Source: Moraxellaceae bacterium (GTDB lineage Bacteria; Pseudomonadota; Gammaproteobacteria; Pseudomonadales; Moraxellaceae). Taken from it: a stretch of 64,000 nucleotides of DNA. This document shows positions 29,262 to 37,877 of the stretch, in pieces. Position 1 is the stretch's first letter; each line of letters begins with the position of its first letter. The position numbers and the translations under genes are program-made. The notes under the pieces were generated by a model, which had not been told where the DNA came from, searched no databases, and saw only the letters and a program-made list of their open reading frames with translations. The DNA is taken from the NCBI GenBank assembly GCA_004173455.1, contig SECL01000014.1, positions 1-64,000 on the forward strand. The letters are read 5' to 3'.

Positions 29262-30491
29262 TTAAGCGGGTGTGCGGTATTCCATCACAAAATGGCGATA
29301 ATGTTCGCGCAATTGCGGACTGAGCTGGTTCATGTGCTCATCATACACCTGTCCATGAATTTCACGTGCCAGCAGGGTAGAAATACTCACCATGGTGTCA
29401 TAGCCTGCCACCGCATGGGTGCTGGGCAATGCCAGAAAAAACGCCAAACCCTCTACCTGCTCGTTCGGTAGGGTTTCCAGATCAAAACCAGATGGACCTT
29501 CACTGGTATAGCGCAGCACACTAAACATCAGTGGGCCAGTACCATCTGCATCGGAAAAGCGATGAAATAGCGACATTTCGCCATAACGCAGGCCAAACTG
29601 GCGTAATAAATGAATAGTTTGCTCGCCTGATAGCGCACGCGCGGCATTGGGCATGACATACAGCGCTAAAATATGCTCGGCCTGTGCCAGTGCGCTTTCA
29701 TCGTCACGGCGTTCCTGATCTTCAAGGTGGGCATCCAGCAGCGCACTTTCACCCTGCCATTCCTCTACATCACCCGTCGCCAACTTATCGGCACGCTCGG
29801 CATTTGACGTATTGGCTGGCTTGGCCGATGCTGCCGTTTCGGTACTTTGCTCAAGCAGTGAGTCATCGGCTGAGGTGACTGCTTCAAGTTGTGCCAGTGC
29901 CTGATCAAAGGTGTCTTCAACTGGATCCTGATCTGGCTTGCTGCTTTCTGCCAGCGCTTGTACCTGTATCTCTGCTGGGGTCTGAGCCTGTTGCACGCTC
30001 AGCGTGTTGTCGGCTGACTTGCTATTCTGGTGATGATTCTGATTTTCATCGTTTAGGGCTTCATCGAAGCTATCATTCCTTGCATCTGCCAGTGCATCTG
30101 CGTTGCGGTCTGCCTTGATCGCCGGTGCTTCGGCCAGTAGATCATCATAAGCTGAGTCGTTAATGTGGGTTGTGTTAGTAACTGATTGGCTAACTGACTG
30201 GCTAACAGGTTGGGTAGCTGGCTGCGATGCATTGCTAACTGTGGGGCTAACTGATGCGGTAGCACTTTGAGCAGGCGTGATCTGGTCACGCACATGGCGC
30301 GGCACCACCGGAATACGGCCATTATCCAGCTCATTAAGGATATCGCTATCGTCATCGTCCAGTAATGCAGTTTCGGTAGCCGTGGTTATATTGTCATGTT
30401 CATCGGTTGCATTTTTTCTAAGCATTAAATACAGACCCAGGGCAATGGCCAAGGCAGCAAAGACATAACCAACGATGGTTAAAAAATCCAT
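29262..30491 (-). CDS. zipA: Cell division protein ZipA
   Basis: Membrane anchor that tethers FtsZ at midcell. 409 aa: N-terminal membrane helix FLTIVGYVFAALAIALGLYL, a long acidic, Gln/Ser/Asp-rich linker (residues 30-265) with a short QSVSQSV-type repeat, and the globular FtsZ-binding domain from about 270 (LALYVMPNAARALSGEQTI to REHYRHFVMEY). Start ATG 30491 is 5 nt beyond the smc stop, with GGAG inside the smc end, so it is coupled to smc. Confidence 0.93.
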   Translation of the reverse strand: MDFLTIVGYVFAALAIALGLYLMLRKNATDEHDNITTATETALLDDDDSDILNELDNGRIPVVPRHVRDQITPAQSATASVSPTVSNASQPATQPVSQSVSQSVTNTTHINDSAYDDLLAEAPAIKADRNADALADARNDSFDEALNDENQNHHQNSKSADNTLSVQQAQTPAEIQVQALAESSKPDQDPVEDTFDQALAQLEAVTSADDSLLEQSTETAASAKPANTSNAERADKLATGDVEEWQGESALLDAHLEDQERRDDESALAQAEHILALYVMPNAARALSGEQTIHLLRQFGLRYGEMSLFHRFSDADGTGPLMFSVLRYTSEGPSGFDLETLPNEQVEGLAFFLALPSTHAVAGYDTMVSISTLLAREIHGQVYDEHMNQLSPQLREHYRHFVMEYRTPA

Positions 30492-30496
30492 GAGTA

Positions 30497-33400
30497 CTAC
30501 TCCGAAGTTGCACTATATGTTGCAGCTTGCTCAATATTGACGGCTACCAGCCGTGAAGCGCCGGGTTCCGGCATGGTTACACCCAACAAATCCGTTGCCA
30601 TGGTCATCGCAAGTTTATTATGGGTAATGTAAATGAATTGAACCTGTTGTGATAGCTCTTTTACCAAATGACAAAACCTTTGTACGTTGGCATCATCGAG
30701 CGGTGCATCCACTTCATCCAGCACACAAAATGGCGCAGGATTTAAGCGAAAAATGGCAAACACCAGCGCCAGCGCAGTCAGGGCTTTTTCACCACCGGAC
30801 AATAGCGCCAGACTGCTGTTGCGCTTGCCCGGTGGTCGTGCCATGAGTTTTACCCCCGACTGCCAGTCATCCTCAAGGCTTAAAGAAGCTTCCCCACCAC
30901 CAAACACCTTGGGAAACAGGATTTTTAGCTCGGCATTGACCTGATCAAAAGTGCTCATGAATAGGCTGCGGGTTTCCTGATCAATGCTTTTCATGGCCTG
31001 TTCCAATTGCTCTACCGCCTGTTGCAAGTCATGCATCTGGTGTGCCAGTTCTTCGTGGCGCTGGGTTACGTCCTGCAATGCCTCAGGTGCGGCCAAATTC
31101 AGGTGTCCTAACTTGTGGATCTGCTGCTGTACTGTTTCCAGTTGCTGCTGCCAATCACCCAACTGACTAATATCCACCTGCTCCGGCCTCATTTGCCCTA
31201 AATTTACTGACTCAGCCGGCAATGACTCAGTTTCTAAAGACTCAGTTTGCAAGGCTGCAAGCTGCTCCAGTGCCTGTTCCATTTTATTCTTGCAGTCCTG
31301 CCAGTGCAGTCGGGTTTGTTCAAGGTTGTCCCGTAGCTGATCCTCATGGGTTTGGCCTTGCTGGCGCAACTGGCTTAAGCGCTGCTGTTCGTGCTGGCGC
31401 GCTTCGAGTTGCTGCTGCCAGCCACTCCAATTGACATGTGCCTGTGCTGCTTTTTCCTGATGCTGTTCTAGCTGCTTTAGCTGTTCAGGATGCAATGCCT
31501 GCGCCTGTAGCGCCGCTTGTTGCAGTTGTGCCAGTTGAGTCATCATTTGCTGTTGTTGCGGTTCGGCACGTTGTAATGCCTGTGCTGTGGCCTGTAGCTG
31601 CACGCTGATACTGTGCTGGCTGGCTTGCAGTTGCTGGTGTTGTTGCTGAATGACCTGATGGGCAATGCGGGCATCCTGCACGCCCTGTTGTAGCTGGCTG
31701 CGGCTGTCCTGCTTGGCTTGCAGATGCGGATTTAACTGGTTTAAGCGTACGTTTAGGCTGGCCAGCTCCATGTGCCATTCGCTCACCTGTTCCTGATCAT
31801 CCTGCTGGCTGTGCTGTAACGCTTGCAGTTGACGCATGAGCTGTGTCGTTTGCTGTTGTGCAGCCTGCACGCTGCTTTCTAGTCGCGCGCGCTGTAACTC
31901 AAGCTGACGCTGATACTGCTGGGCGTGTGCGAGCTTGTGTTCAATTGGCTTGAGGTAATCCTGCTGCAAGGCTATTTGTTGTAAAAGTTCCTGCTGCTGA
32001 CATTCTAATGGCGCGATGTGTTGTTGCAGGCCATCAAGCAGTTGCTGTAATTCCTGCTGCCGCACTTGCTGCTGCAATATGCCTTGCTGGCGGGCAGCCT
32101 GTTCGTCAATATTTAGGTTAATGTGCCAGTTTTGTCCCAGCCAAAAACCATCCAGACTCAGCAGGCTTTGATGGCTATTGAGTTGCGCTTGTAATGCTAA
32201 TGCGGTCGGATAATCCGGCACAATCCCCACGGCCTGCCAGCAGCTTAAACAGGGCGTAACCCAACTGGCTAAAGGAGTCACTTGGTCATGCTGTAGGCAC
32301 TGGCTTAAGGATGAATTGTCTGTTGGCACACCATTCGTCAGATAAGCCCGCGCTGACGGCGCTGACTCAGTAAAACTGTCCTGCAAATCGGCATTCAGCC
32401 AATCGGCCAAAAAATTTTCAATCACGGCCAAATGCGGCTGCGCTTGCGGCTGAAGCTGTAATTGCTGCAACAGTTGGGTCGTCACGCTTGGACTGGACGT
32501 TTCAGTCTGATTTTTGGCCGCTTTAGTATTTTTTTCAGGCTTAGATTGTCCGGCTTTATGGGCTTGTAGCTTTTGGATAGCTTGCAGCTCGGTATTATAT
32601 TGCTGGTATATCGTCTGCTGGTGCTGGAGTGCCTGCTGGGTTTGCGCCAGTTGCTGCTGGTGCTGGCTCAGTACTGCCTGTGCTTGCTGTTGTTGCTGCT
32701 GAAGTTGGACTTTTTCCAGTTGTAGCTCGTCCAACTCCAACAGAAGGTCATCCAGCTCAGCTTGTTGTGCGCGATTGTTGAGTTGCTCCAGTTGTGCGCT
32801 GGCCTGCTGGATTTGCTGTGCCAGTCGTAACTGGGCGCGTGTCGTGCTGTCAATTTGCTGTTGCAGGCGTTGTTGGTTCTGGCTGAGGTGCTGTACCTGT
32901 TGCTGGCTGGTTTGCCATTCGGCTTCCACCTGCTGGTAGTGCTGTTCTATCTGCTGCAAGTGCGTCAGTTTTTGCTGGAGCAACGTGTCGACATCCAGCC
33001 ATTGTTGCTGACCTAATTCCAGTTGCTGCTGCAAGCTGGCCAGTCGTTCCTGATCCTGCGCCATCTGGCTAGACAAGGTTTTTAGGTTATCCTGCCACTG
33101 CTGGATTTGGGTGTCGCGTTGCGCTTGCTCCTGCTGGTACTGCTGCACCCGTGCTTCAAGCTGGCTCACCTCACGCTCGGCCTGTTGCCATGCCTGCTGA
33201 ATCGGTTCGGCGCGTGCTAACAATTCGGATAACTGCTGGCTGCCGCTTTCCCAGTCTGCCTCAGCCTGATTACGCTGGCTACGCAGCTCGCGGTATTGTT
33301 CACCCAGTTGAGTCAGTTGTTCGGTATAACGCTGCTGGTTTTGTTCGGCCTGCCAGTAATGCGCCGAACTTACTTTCACTTTCAGGTCAAGCTGCTGCTG

Positions 33401-34066
33401 TTCCAGCTCATGGTATTTGATAGCGGCCTGACTTTGGCGCTTGAGGCTGCGCATCTGGCTTTGCAGCTCATCATTAATATCTTCTAGGCGGCTCAGGTTC
33501 TGGCGGGTATGTTCAAGATGGTTTAGCGTTTCACGACGACGCGCCTGATAACGTGATACGCCGGCGGCTTCCTCAATAAAAACCCGCATTTCCTCTGGCT
33601 TGGCATCCACCAGTCGGTTAATCATGCCCTGTTCGATAATGGCATAAGAGCGCGGGCCTAAGCCGGTGCCCAAAAAGATATCGGTAATATCGCGGCGGCG
33701 GCAACGGGTGCCATTTAAAAAATAATCCGAACGGCCATCGCGGGTGACCTGCCGCCGTACCGATAGCTCGCTATAGGCGTTATATTCGCCACCCAGCTTG
33801 CCCAGCGTGTTTTCAAAACGTAGCTCGACACTGGCTTGCCCCACCGGTTTACGCTGTGCAGTGCCGGCAAAAATCACATCACTCATGGCGCCACCACGCA
33901 ACTGCCGCGCAGAAGATTCGCCCATCACCCAGCGAATGGCATCAATCACATTGGACTTGCCGCAGCCATTAGGGCCAACCACTGCCGTTCGGCTGTCCGG
34001 GAATACCAGCGTGGTACTGTCCACAAAGGACTTAAAACCTGCCAGTTTTAAACTAATTAACCGCAT
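30497..34066 (-). CDS. smc: Chromosome segregation ATPase Smc
   Basis: Condensin ATPase working with ScpA and ScpB. 1189 aa. The N-terminal head has Walker A VVGPNGCGKSNVIDAI near residues 31-46. The C-terminal head has the signature LLSGGEKALTALALVFAIF and Walker B PAPFCVLDEVDAPLDD. Two coiled-coil arms flank a middle domain (about 545-680) that lacks the glycine-rich hinge motif of Bacillus Smc. The arms are unusually rich in Gln, with runs such as LQQQQQQAQ. First gene of smc-zipA-ligA, divergent partner unclear; a GntR gene lies 90 nt upstream on the same strand. Confidence 0.96.
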   Translation of the reverse strand: MRLISLKLAGFKSFVDSTTLVFPDSRTAVVGPNGCGKSNVIDAIRWVMGESSARQLRGGAMSDVIFAGTAQRKPVGQASVELRFENTLGKLGGEYNAYSELSVRRQVTRDGRSDYFLNGTRCRRRDITDIFLGTGLGPRSYAIIEQGMINRLVDAKPEEMRVFIEEAAGVSRYQARRRETLNHLEHTRQNLSRLEDINDELQSQMRSLKRQSQAAIKYHELEQQQLDLKVKVSSAHYWQAEQNQQRYTEQLTQLGEQYRELRSQRNQAEADWESGSQQLSELLARAEPIQQAWQQAEREVSQLEARVQQYQQEQAQRDTQIQQWQDNLKTLSSQMAQDQERLASLQQQLELGQQQWLDVDTLLQQKLTHLQQIEQHYQQVEAEWQTSQQQVQHLSQNQQRLQQQIDSTTRAQLRLAQQIQQASAQLEQLNNRAQQAELDDLLLELDELQLEKVQLQQQQQQAQAVLSQHQQQLAQTQQALQHQQTIYQQYNTELQAIQKLQAHKAGQSKPEKNTKAAKNQTETSSPSVTTQLLQQLQLQPQAQPHLAVIENFLADWLNADLQDSFTESAPSARAYLTNGVPTDNSSLSQCLQHDQVTPLASWVTPCLSCWQAVGIVPDYPTALALQAQLNSHQSLLSLDGFWLGQNWHINLNIDEQAARQQGILQQQVRQQELQQLLDGLQQHIAPLECQQQELLQQIALQQDYLKPIEHKLAHAQQYQRQLELQRARLESSVQAAQQQTTQLMRQLQALQHSQQDDQEQVSEWHMELASLNVRLNQLNPHLQAKQDSRSQLQQGVQDARIAHQVIQQQHQQLQASQHSISVQLQATAQALQRAEPQQQQMMTQLAQLQQAALQAQALHPEQLKQLEQHQEKAAQAHVNWSGWQQQLEARQHEQQRLSQLRQQGQTHEDQLRDNLEQTRLHWQDCKNKMEQALEQLAALQTESLETESLPAESVNLGQMRPEQVDISQLGDWQQQLETVQQQIHKLGHLNLAAPEALQDVTQRHEELAHQMHDLQQAVEQLEQAMKSIDQETRSLFMSTFDQVNAELKILFPKVFGGGEASLSLEDDWQSGVKLMARPPGKRNSSLALLSGGEKALTALALVFAIFRLNPAPFCVLDEVDAPLDDANVQRFCHLVKELSQQVQFIYITHNKLAMTMATDLLGVTMPEPGASRLVAVNIEQAATYSATSE

Positions 34067-34156
34067 ATCTTAAAATCGCATCACTTCTGTTTACCGCATC
34101 TCTTACGCGAAATCGATCTGTTTATGGCACACTTGTGAACCACCATCATTGTACTG

Positions 34157-34852
34157 CTAGCGCCGTGAACGCTGCGCCCACGCCAGCTCAATTTGCTTCA
34201 TGCGTGCCAGAGAATCCAGCACCAGATTACGCAAATGACGGCAAAAATCTTCCATAAACAAGGCCGCTTGCTCGCCCTTGCGGATCAGGATGGCATCAAT
34301 CACTGGACGAAACAGCACAAAGGCTTCCTGCAATTCGCGCCGTGAGGTATTTAAGGTTAAAAAATAACTGCGGCGCAGTGACGGCAGCAGATTGGCAAAA
34401 ATATCAGTCAGATAGGGATTGGCCACAATGTCATTGCAGGTTTGTAAAAACAAAAACACATGATCATAAAATTTTTCAATATCACCTTGTCGTACTTGCT
34501 CATCGAGTTGCTGCATCAGTTCATTCATGCGTTCACTGTCATGCTGGCGCCAGCGTTCACTACTGCGCTGCACCAACGCGCCCAGAATCATCATGCTGGT
34601 ATCAAACAGGTTTTGTACCTGTTGTGCTGACATCTCCGACACCACCGCCCCGCGCCGTGGATAAATTTCAATCAGGTAGGTGCGCTGTAAAATTAGCAAT
34701 GCTTCACGCACCGATCCCCGGCTGACATCCAGTTCTTTGGCAATGCGCAATTCCTGAATGCGCTCCCCTTCAACCAGCTCGCCGGTAATAATTTGTTCAC
34801 TAATATGCTGTGCAATTTGCTCAGATAGACTGATCGACGCCTGAAATGCCAT
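34157..34852 (-). CDS. GntR-family (FCD-type) transcriptional regulator
   Basis: 231 aa. Winged helix-turn-helix at residues 10-75, with EGERIQELRIAKELDVSRGSVREALLILQ as the GntR recognition region, then an all-helical FCD-type effector domain. The effector domain keeps an Asp and several His residues, as metal-binding FCD domains do, but I cannot name the ligand. Start ATG 34852 follows AGGTATCATA. It is upstream of smc on the same strand with a 90-nt gap. Target genes unknown. Confidence 0.82.
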   Translation of the reverse strand: MAFQASISLSEQIAQHISEQIITGELVEGERIQELRIAKELDVSRGSVREALLILQRTYLIEIYPRRGAVVSEMSAQQVQNLFDTSMMILGALVQRSSERWRQHDSERMNELMQQLDEQVRQGDIEKFYDHVFLFLQTCNDIVANPYLTDIFANLLPSLRRSYFLTLNTSRRELQEAFVLFRPVIDAILIRKGEQAALFMEDFCRHLRNLVLDSLARMKQIELAWAQRSRR

Positions 34853-35233
34853 TATGATACCTGTGGTCTTGTTATCAATTAAAAAACGCCCAGATTATAG
34901 CCACGACAACATTGTGTTTATACAGCAGAGTTTACACCTGTACTCTGTTATATTGTCGGACATTTTTACATTATTTTGGACAAATGGGCAGACTTAACCC
35001 GATAAAAACGCTATATTTTTGAACAATACCGGATGGCTTGACAGGAATGCCGCGCTGATCAAACCTATCACTCATGCGTTTAACCCTGAATTTTAATAAA
35101 CTAGTTTTTTAAAAGCCATTTTTTTAATACGCTGTATTTACCAGCCCATTGTTCATAAAACCGTTTTAATTTCGCAGTAACATTAAAGCTTGGCTTTGCC
35201 CAATACATCCCTTAAGCCGAATGAGTACGTGCC
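34853..35233. other. Intergenic region between the GntR gene and birA
   Basis: About 380 AT-rich bases between divergent genes. No gene supported. At 34954-34962 TGTC-G-GACA is a perfect short palindrome, 100 bp upstream of the GntR start, which could be an autoregulatory operator; unproven. Confidence 0.35.
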
Positions 35234-36022
35234 ATGACCAAACCTGCTGATTCAATTCCTGTCACGCCTGACGAACAGGACCCGCGCGTCAATGCCCTGT
35301 GCTATGGCCTCAAGCTGCATGGGGTTAGCAGCCTTGAACGTATCATGTGGCTAAGCACTACTACCTCTACCAATGATATGGCCAAACAAGGTGACACGGG
35401 TGCTGCACTGGTGATCAGCAACCAGCAACAGGCCGGGCGCGGACAGGCTGGTCGTAGCTGGCAATCGCCCAAAGGCAACCTGTACCTGTCACTGCGCTGG
35501 ACACTGCAACATCCGGTCAGTGGCCGTCTGGCGCTGGAAGTGGCACTGGCATTGGTCAACATGCCCATTCTGGCGCATCATGCTGGCCTGCAAATCAAAT
35601 GGCCGAATGACCTGTATTTTAAGGATGCCAAATGGGGCGGGATTTTAATTGAACCGCTACATGACAATCAGGTGGTGATTGGTGTCGGTCTAAACCTGCA
35701 ACCCATGCAGGTACAGGTGAGCGACCAGCAAGTGACTGACTTAACGGCCATTATCGGGCAGGCGCTGGATGTGACCGAACTGGCAGTGCAAACCACGCAG
35801 GCACTGATTCAGGCTTGCCAGCAATTTGACCATGGCAGTTTGGAATTGCCTGTCCGCTTTGCAGGTTTTGATGCCTTGATGGATCGCGCCGTGGTGATTC
35901 ATAGCGCGGCACAGCCGGATATTCAAGGCAAAATGCTGGGTATTCAGCCGGATGGCGCACTGATTGTCAGCACAGCTGAAGGCACCAAGATTATTTATAG
36001 TGGGCAAGTACGCGCCGTATAA
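35234..36022 (+). CDS. birA: Biotin--protein ligase, monofunctional
   Basis: Activates biotin and attaches it to the carboxyl carrier protein of acetyl-CoA carboxylase. 262 aa. The biotinyl-AMP site is in QQQAGRGQAGRSWQSPKGNL, with KWPNDLY and WGGILIEPL following. It lacks the N-terminal winged helix of E. coli BirA, so it should not act as a biotin-operon repressor. The small C-terminal SH3-like domain ends the protein. coaX follows 87 nt downstream. Confidence 0.93.
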   Translation: MTKPADSIPVTPDEQDPRVNALCYGLKLHGVSSLERIMWLSTTTSTNDMAKQGDTGAALVISNQQQAGRGQAGRSWQSPKGNLYLSLRWTLQHPVSGRLALEVALALVNMPILAHHAGLQIKWPNDLYFKDAKWGGILIEPLHDNQVVIGVGLNLQPMQVQVSDQQVTDLTAIIGQALDVTELAVQTTQALIQACQQFDHGSLELPVRFAGFDALMDRAVVIHSAAQPDIQGKMLGIQPDGALIVSTAEGTKIIYSGQVRAV

Positions 36023-36109
36023 TTCTTGATCTTTTATACATACGGCCAAACGCATACGCTGCGCTTCTTGCCTATTTTTTGTGCTTTTATCATCAAGGAA
36101 ACCGATTCA

Positions 36110-36874
36110 ATGCGTCAGCTCTGGCTTGATATTGGCAACACCCGGCTTAAATATTGGCTCACCGTTCATGGAGAAATGCAGGCCAACGGTGCCGAGCTAC
36201 ACCTGCAATCACCAGCGGATTTGCTGCTGGGGCTGGTCGATCGCTTTGCTCAGTTTAGTCCGCATGAAATTGGTATCTCCTCAGTGCTCGATGCCACCTC
36301 ACACCAGCGCGTACAGCAGATTTTATCGCGCCTGAATATTCCGGTACGCTTTGCCAGTGTGCAGGCGCAGCACCAAGGACTAATTACAGGCTACGATAAT
36401 CCCCAACAACTGGGCATTGATCGCTGGCTACAAGTGCTGGCACTGGCTGGACAACCGCAGCCCGCACAGCAACAGACCAGCCAGCACAATCAGTATTGTA
36501 TTGTCGGTTGCGGCACGGCACTGACCATTGATCTGCTAGACGACAACCAGCACTTGGGCGGTTATATTTTGCCCAGCCTATATTTGCAGCGCGATTCACT
36601 GACCCAAGGCACCAAAGGCATCAAAATTCCGGATCAGGCTTTTAGCGACCTGTATCCCGGCCGTAACACCAGCGATGCAGTGCATCATGGGATTTTGCTG
36701 GGTTTGCTGGGTGCGATTGAAAAGATCATCGCACATAACCCTGAGCGTAAAATCGTGCTCACCGGCGGCGATGCCCCGGTATTTGCCTGCTTCTTGCAAC
36801 ACAAAACCGAGCTGATTTTGGAGCCGGATTTATTGCTTAAAGGCCTCATGCGTTTTTTTGAGCCACCAAAATAG
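36110..36874 (+). CDS. coaX: Type III pantothenate kinase
   Basis: First step of coenzyme A synthesis. 254 aa from [17 protein letters not shown]. Motifs: [10 protein letters not shown] (phosphate binding), [31 protein letters not shown] and IVLTGGDAP. The ATG at 36110 has AAGGA ten bases upstream; the track's start 84 nt earlier is not supported. It follows birA, a common pair, and both serve CoA and biotin metabolism. Confidence 0.94.
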   Translation: MRQLWLDIGNTRLKYWLTVHGEMQANGAELHLQSPADLLLGLVDRFAQFSPHEIGISSVLDATSHQRVQQILSRLNIPVRFASVQAQHQGLITGYDNPQQLGIDRWLQVLALAGQPQPAQQQTSQHNQYCIVGCGTALTIDLLDDNQHLGGYILPSLYLQRDSLTQGTKGIKIPDQAFSDLYPGRNTSDAVHHGILLGLLGAIEKIIAHNPERKIVLTGGDAPVFACFLQHKTELILEPDLLLKGLMRFFEPPK

Positions 36875-36959
36875 CAATCGATTGATCTCCGTCTAAATCT
36901 ATGGATGACATCTTTTAAAATCATACAAACTGATCCAGATAATTTTAAAACCAACCAAG

Positions 36960-37814
36960 ATGAGTATAAAAATGATGACCCGAACGGCAACCAAAACCAT
37001 AATTAAAACACAGCCGGTACACCTGCTTGGTCTACTCAGTATGCTGTTGAGCCTCAGTGCTTTAGCCACCACAACGCAAGCAACAGATACAACGCAAGAA
37101 CAACAGCAAATTGCCGACTGCAAGAAAATAACCCGTTACGCGCGAGCTGGTCAAAAAGCCTATAACGCCGGCCACCACACTCAAGCAAGGGCTTTTTTTG
37201 AAGATCAAGCGGCTTGGAGTCATGCTTGTCGGGTATTGTTTCAAGGTGAGCAAGCTGGCTTTTCCATTTCTGACAGTGCCGTCGCCACAGCGGACAACAA
37301 TGTGGCACTGACTTACATCAGGCAAAAGGATTATCTCAAAGCCCGTGCATGGCTGATGATTAACGCGGATGATAAAAAGTCACAGTACAACCTGAACCTG
37401 ATTAAGGACGAATTAGCCAAGCTGGATGCATCCAGACCAAGCAAAAGTCCGGTGGGTGAATACTGGCAATATGCGGGCAATGGCGCATGGAATATCGTTG
37501 GGGTGAAGCAAAAAGGCACGCAATATCAGATTTCATTTTCCGGCTTGTATATGGGCATGATGAGTATGTATTACGGCCCGAATATGGGCGAATTCACCAC
37601 GCTGAGTCCGATTAAAAATGGCCGCGCCGTATGGAAAGAAAGTGAAACCGAAGGGCTGGCAGCTGGTGAAGGCTGTATAGTGGAAATGGCGTTTAAACCG
37701 GAACGTGTGACCCTAAAAACCACGCAAGGCGAATGTGGCTTTGGCCATAATGTAAGGGCGGATGGTGAGTTTTTAAGGGCGAGTTATCACTATACGCCGG
37801 ATGATTTGCATTAA
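36960..37814 (+). CDS. Secreted protein of unknown function
   Basis: 284 aa. A signal peptide is likely: basic start, then LLGLLSMLLSLSALATTTQA. The mature protein begins with a cysteine-containing, TPR-like helical part (residues 48-160: KITRYARAGQKAYNAGHHTQARAFFEDQ and NVALTYIRQKDYLKARAWLM). The C-terminal half (165-284) is beta-rich, with AWNIVGVKQKGTQYQISFSG, a CIVEMAF strand and GECGFGHNVRADGEFLRAS; its two cysteines could form a disulfide. I do not recognise the family. The start may be 36960 or 36972. It follows coaX by 85 nt and precedes the pentapeptide-repeat gene by 63 nt. Confidence 0.65.
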   Translation: MSIKMMTRTATKTIIKTQPVHLLGLLSMLLSLSALATTTQATDTTQEQQQIADCKKITRYARAGQKAYNAGHHTQARAFFEDQAAWSHACRVLFQGEQAGFSISDSAVATADNNVALTYIRQKDYLKARAWLMINADDKKSQYNLNLIKDELAKLDASRPSKSPVGEYWQYAGNGAWNIVGVKQKGTQYQISFSGLYMGMMSMYYGPNMGEFTTLSPIKNGRAVWKESETEGLAAGEGCIVEMAFKPERVTLKTTQGECGFGHNVRADGEFLRASYHYTPDDLH

Positions 37815-37877
37815 GCCTTAGCTTATACGCACTTGTTTGAATAAAGATAATGGGTCATGGATAGAGATAAAAATTAG

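Noticed and set aside
30160-30260. Repeat-like stretch in zipA as a mobile or regulatory repeat
   Set aside because: It encodes the Gln/Ser/Val-rich ZipA linker; short in-frame coding repeats explain it.
32600-33300. CTG-rich repetitive DNA as a microsatellite
   Set aside because: It encodes Gln-rich coiled coil of Smc in an intact frame.
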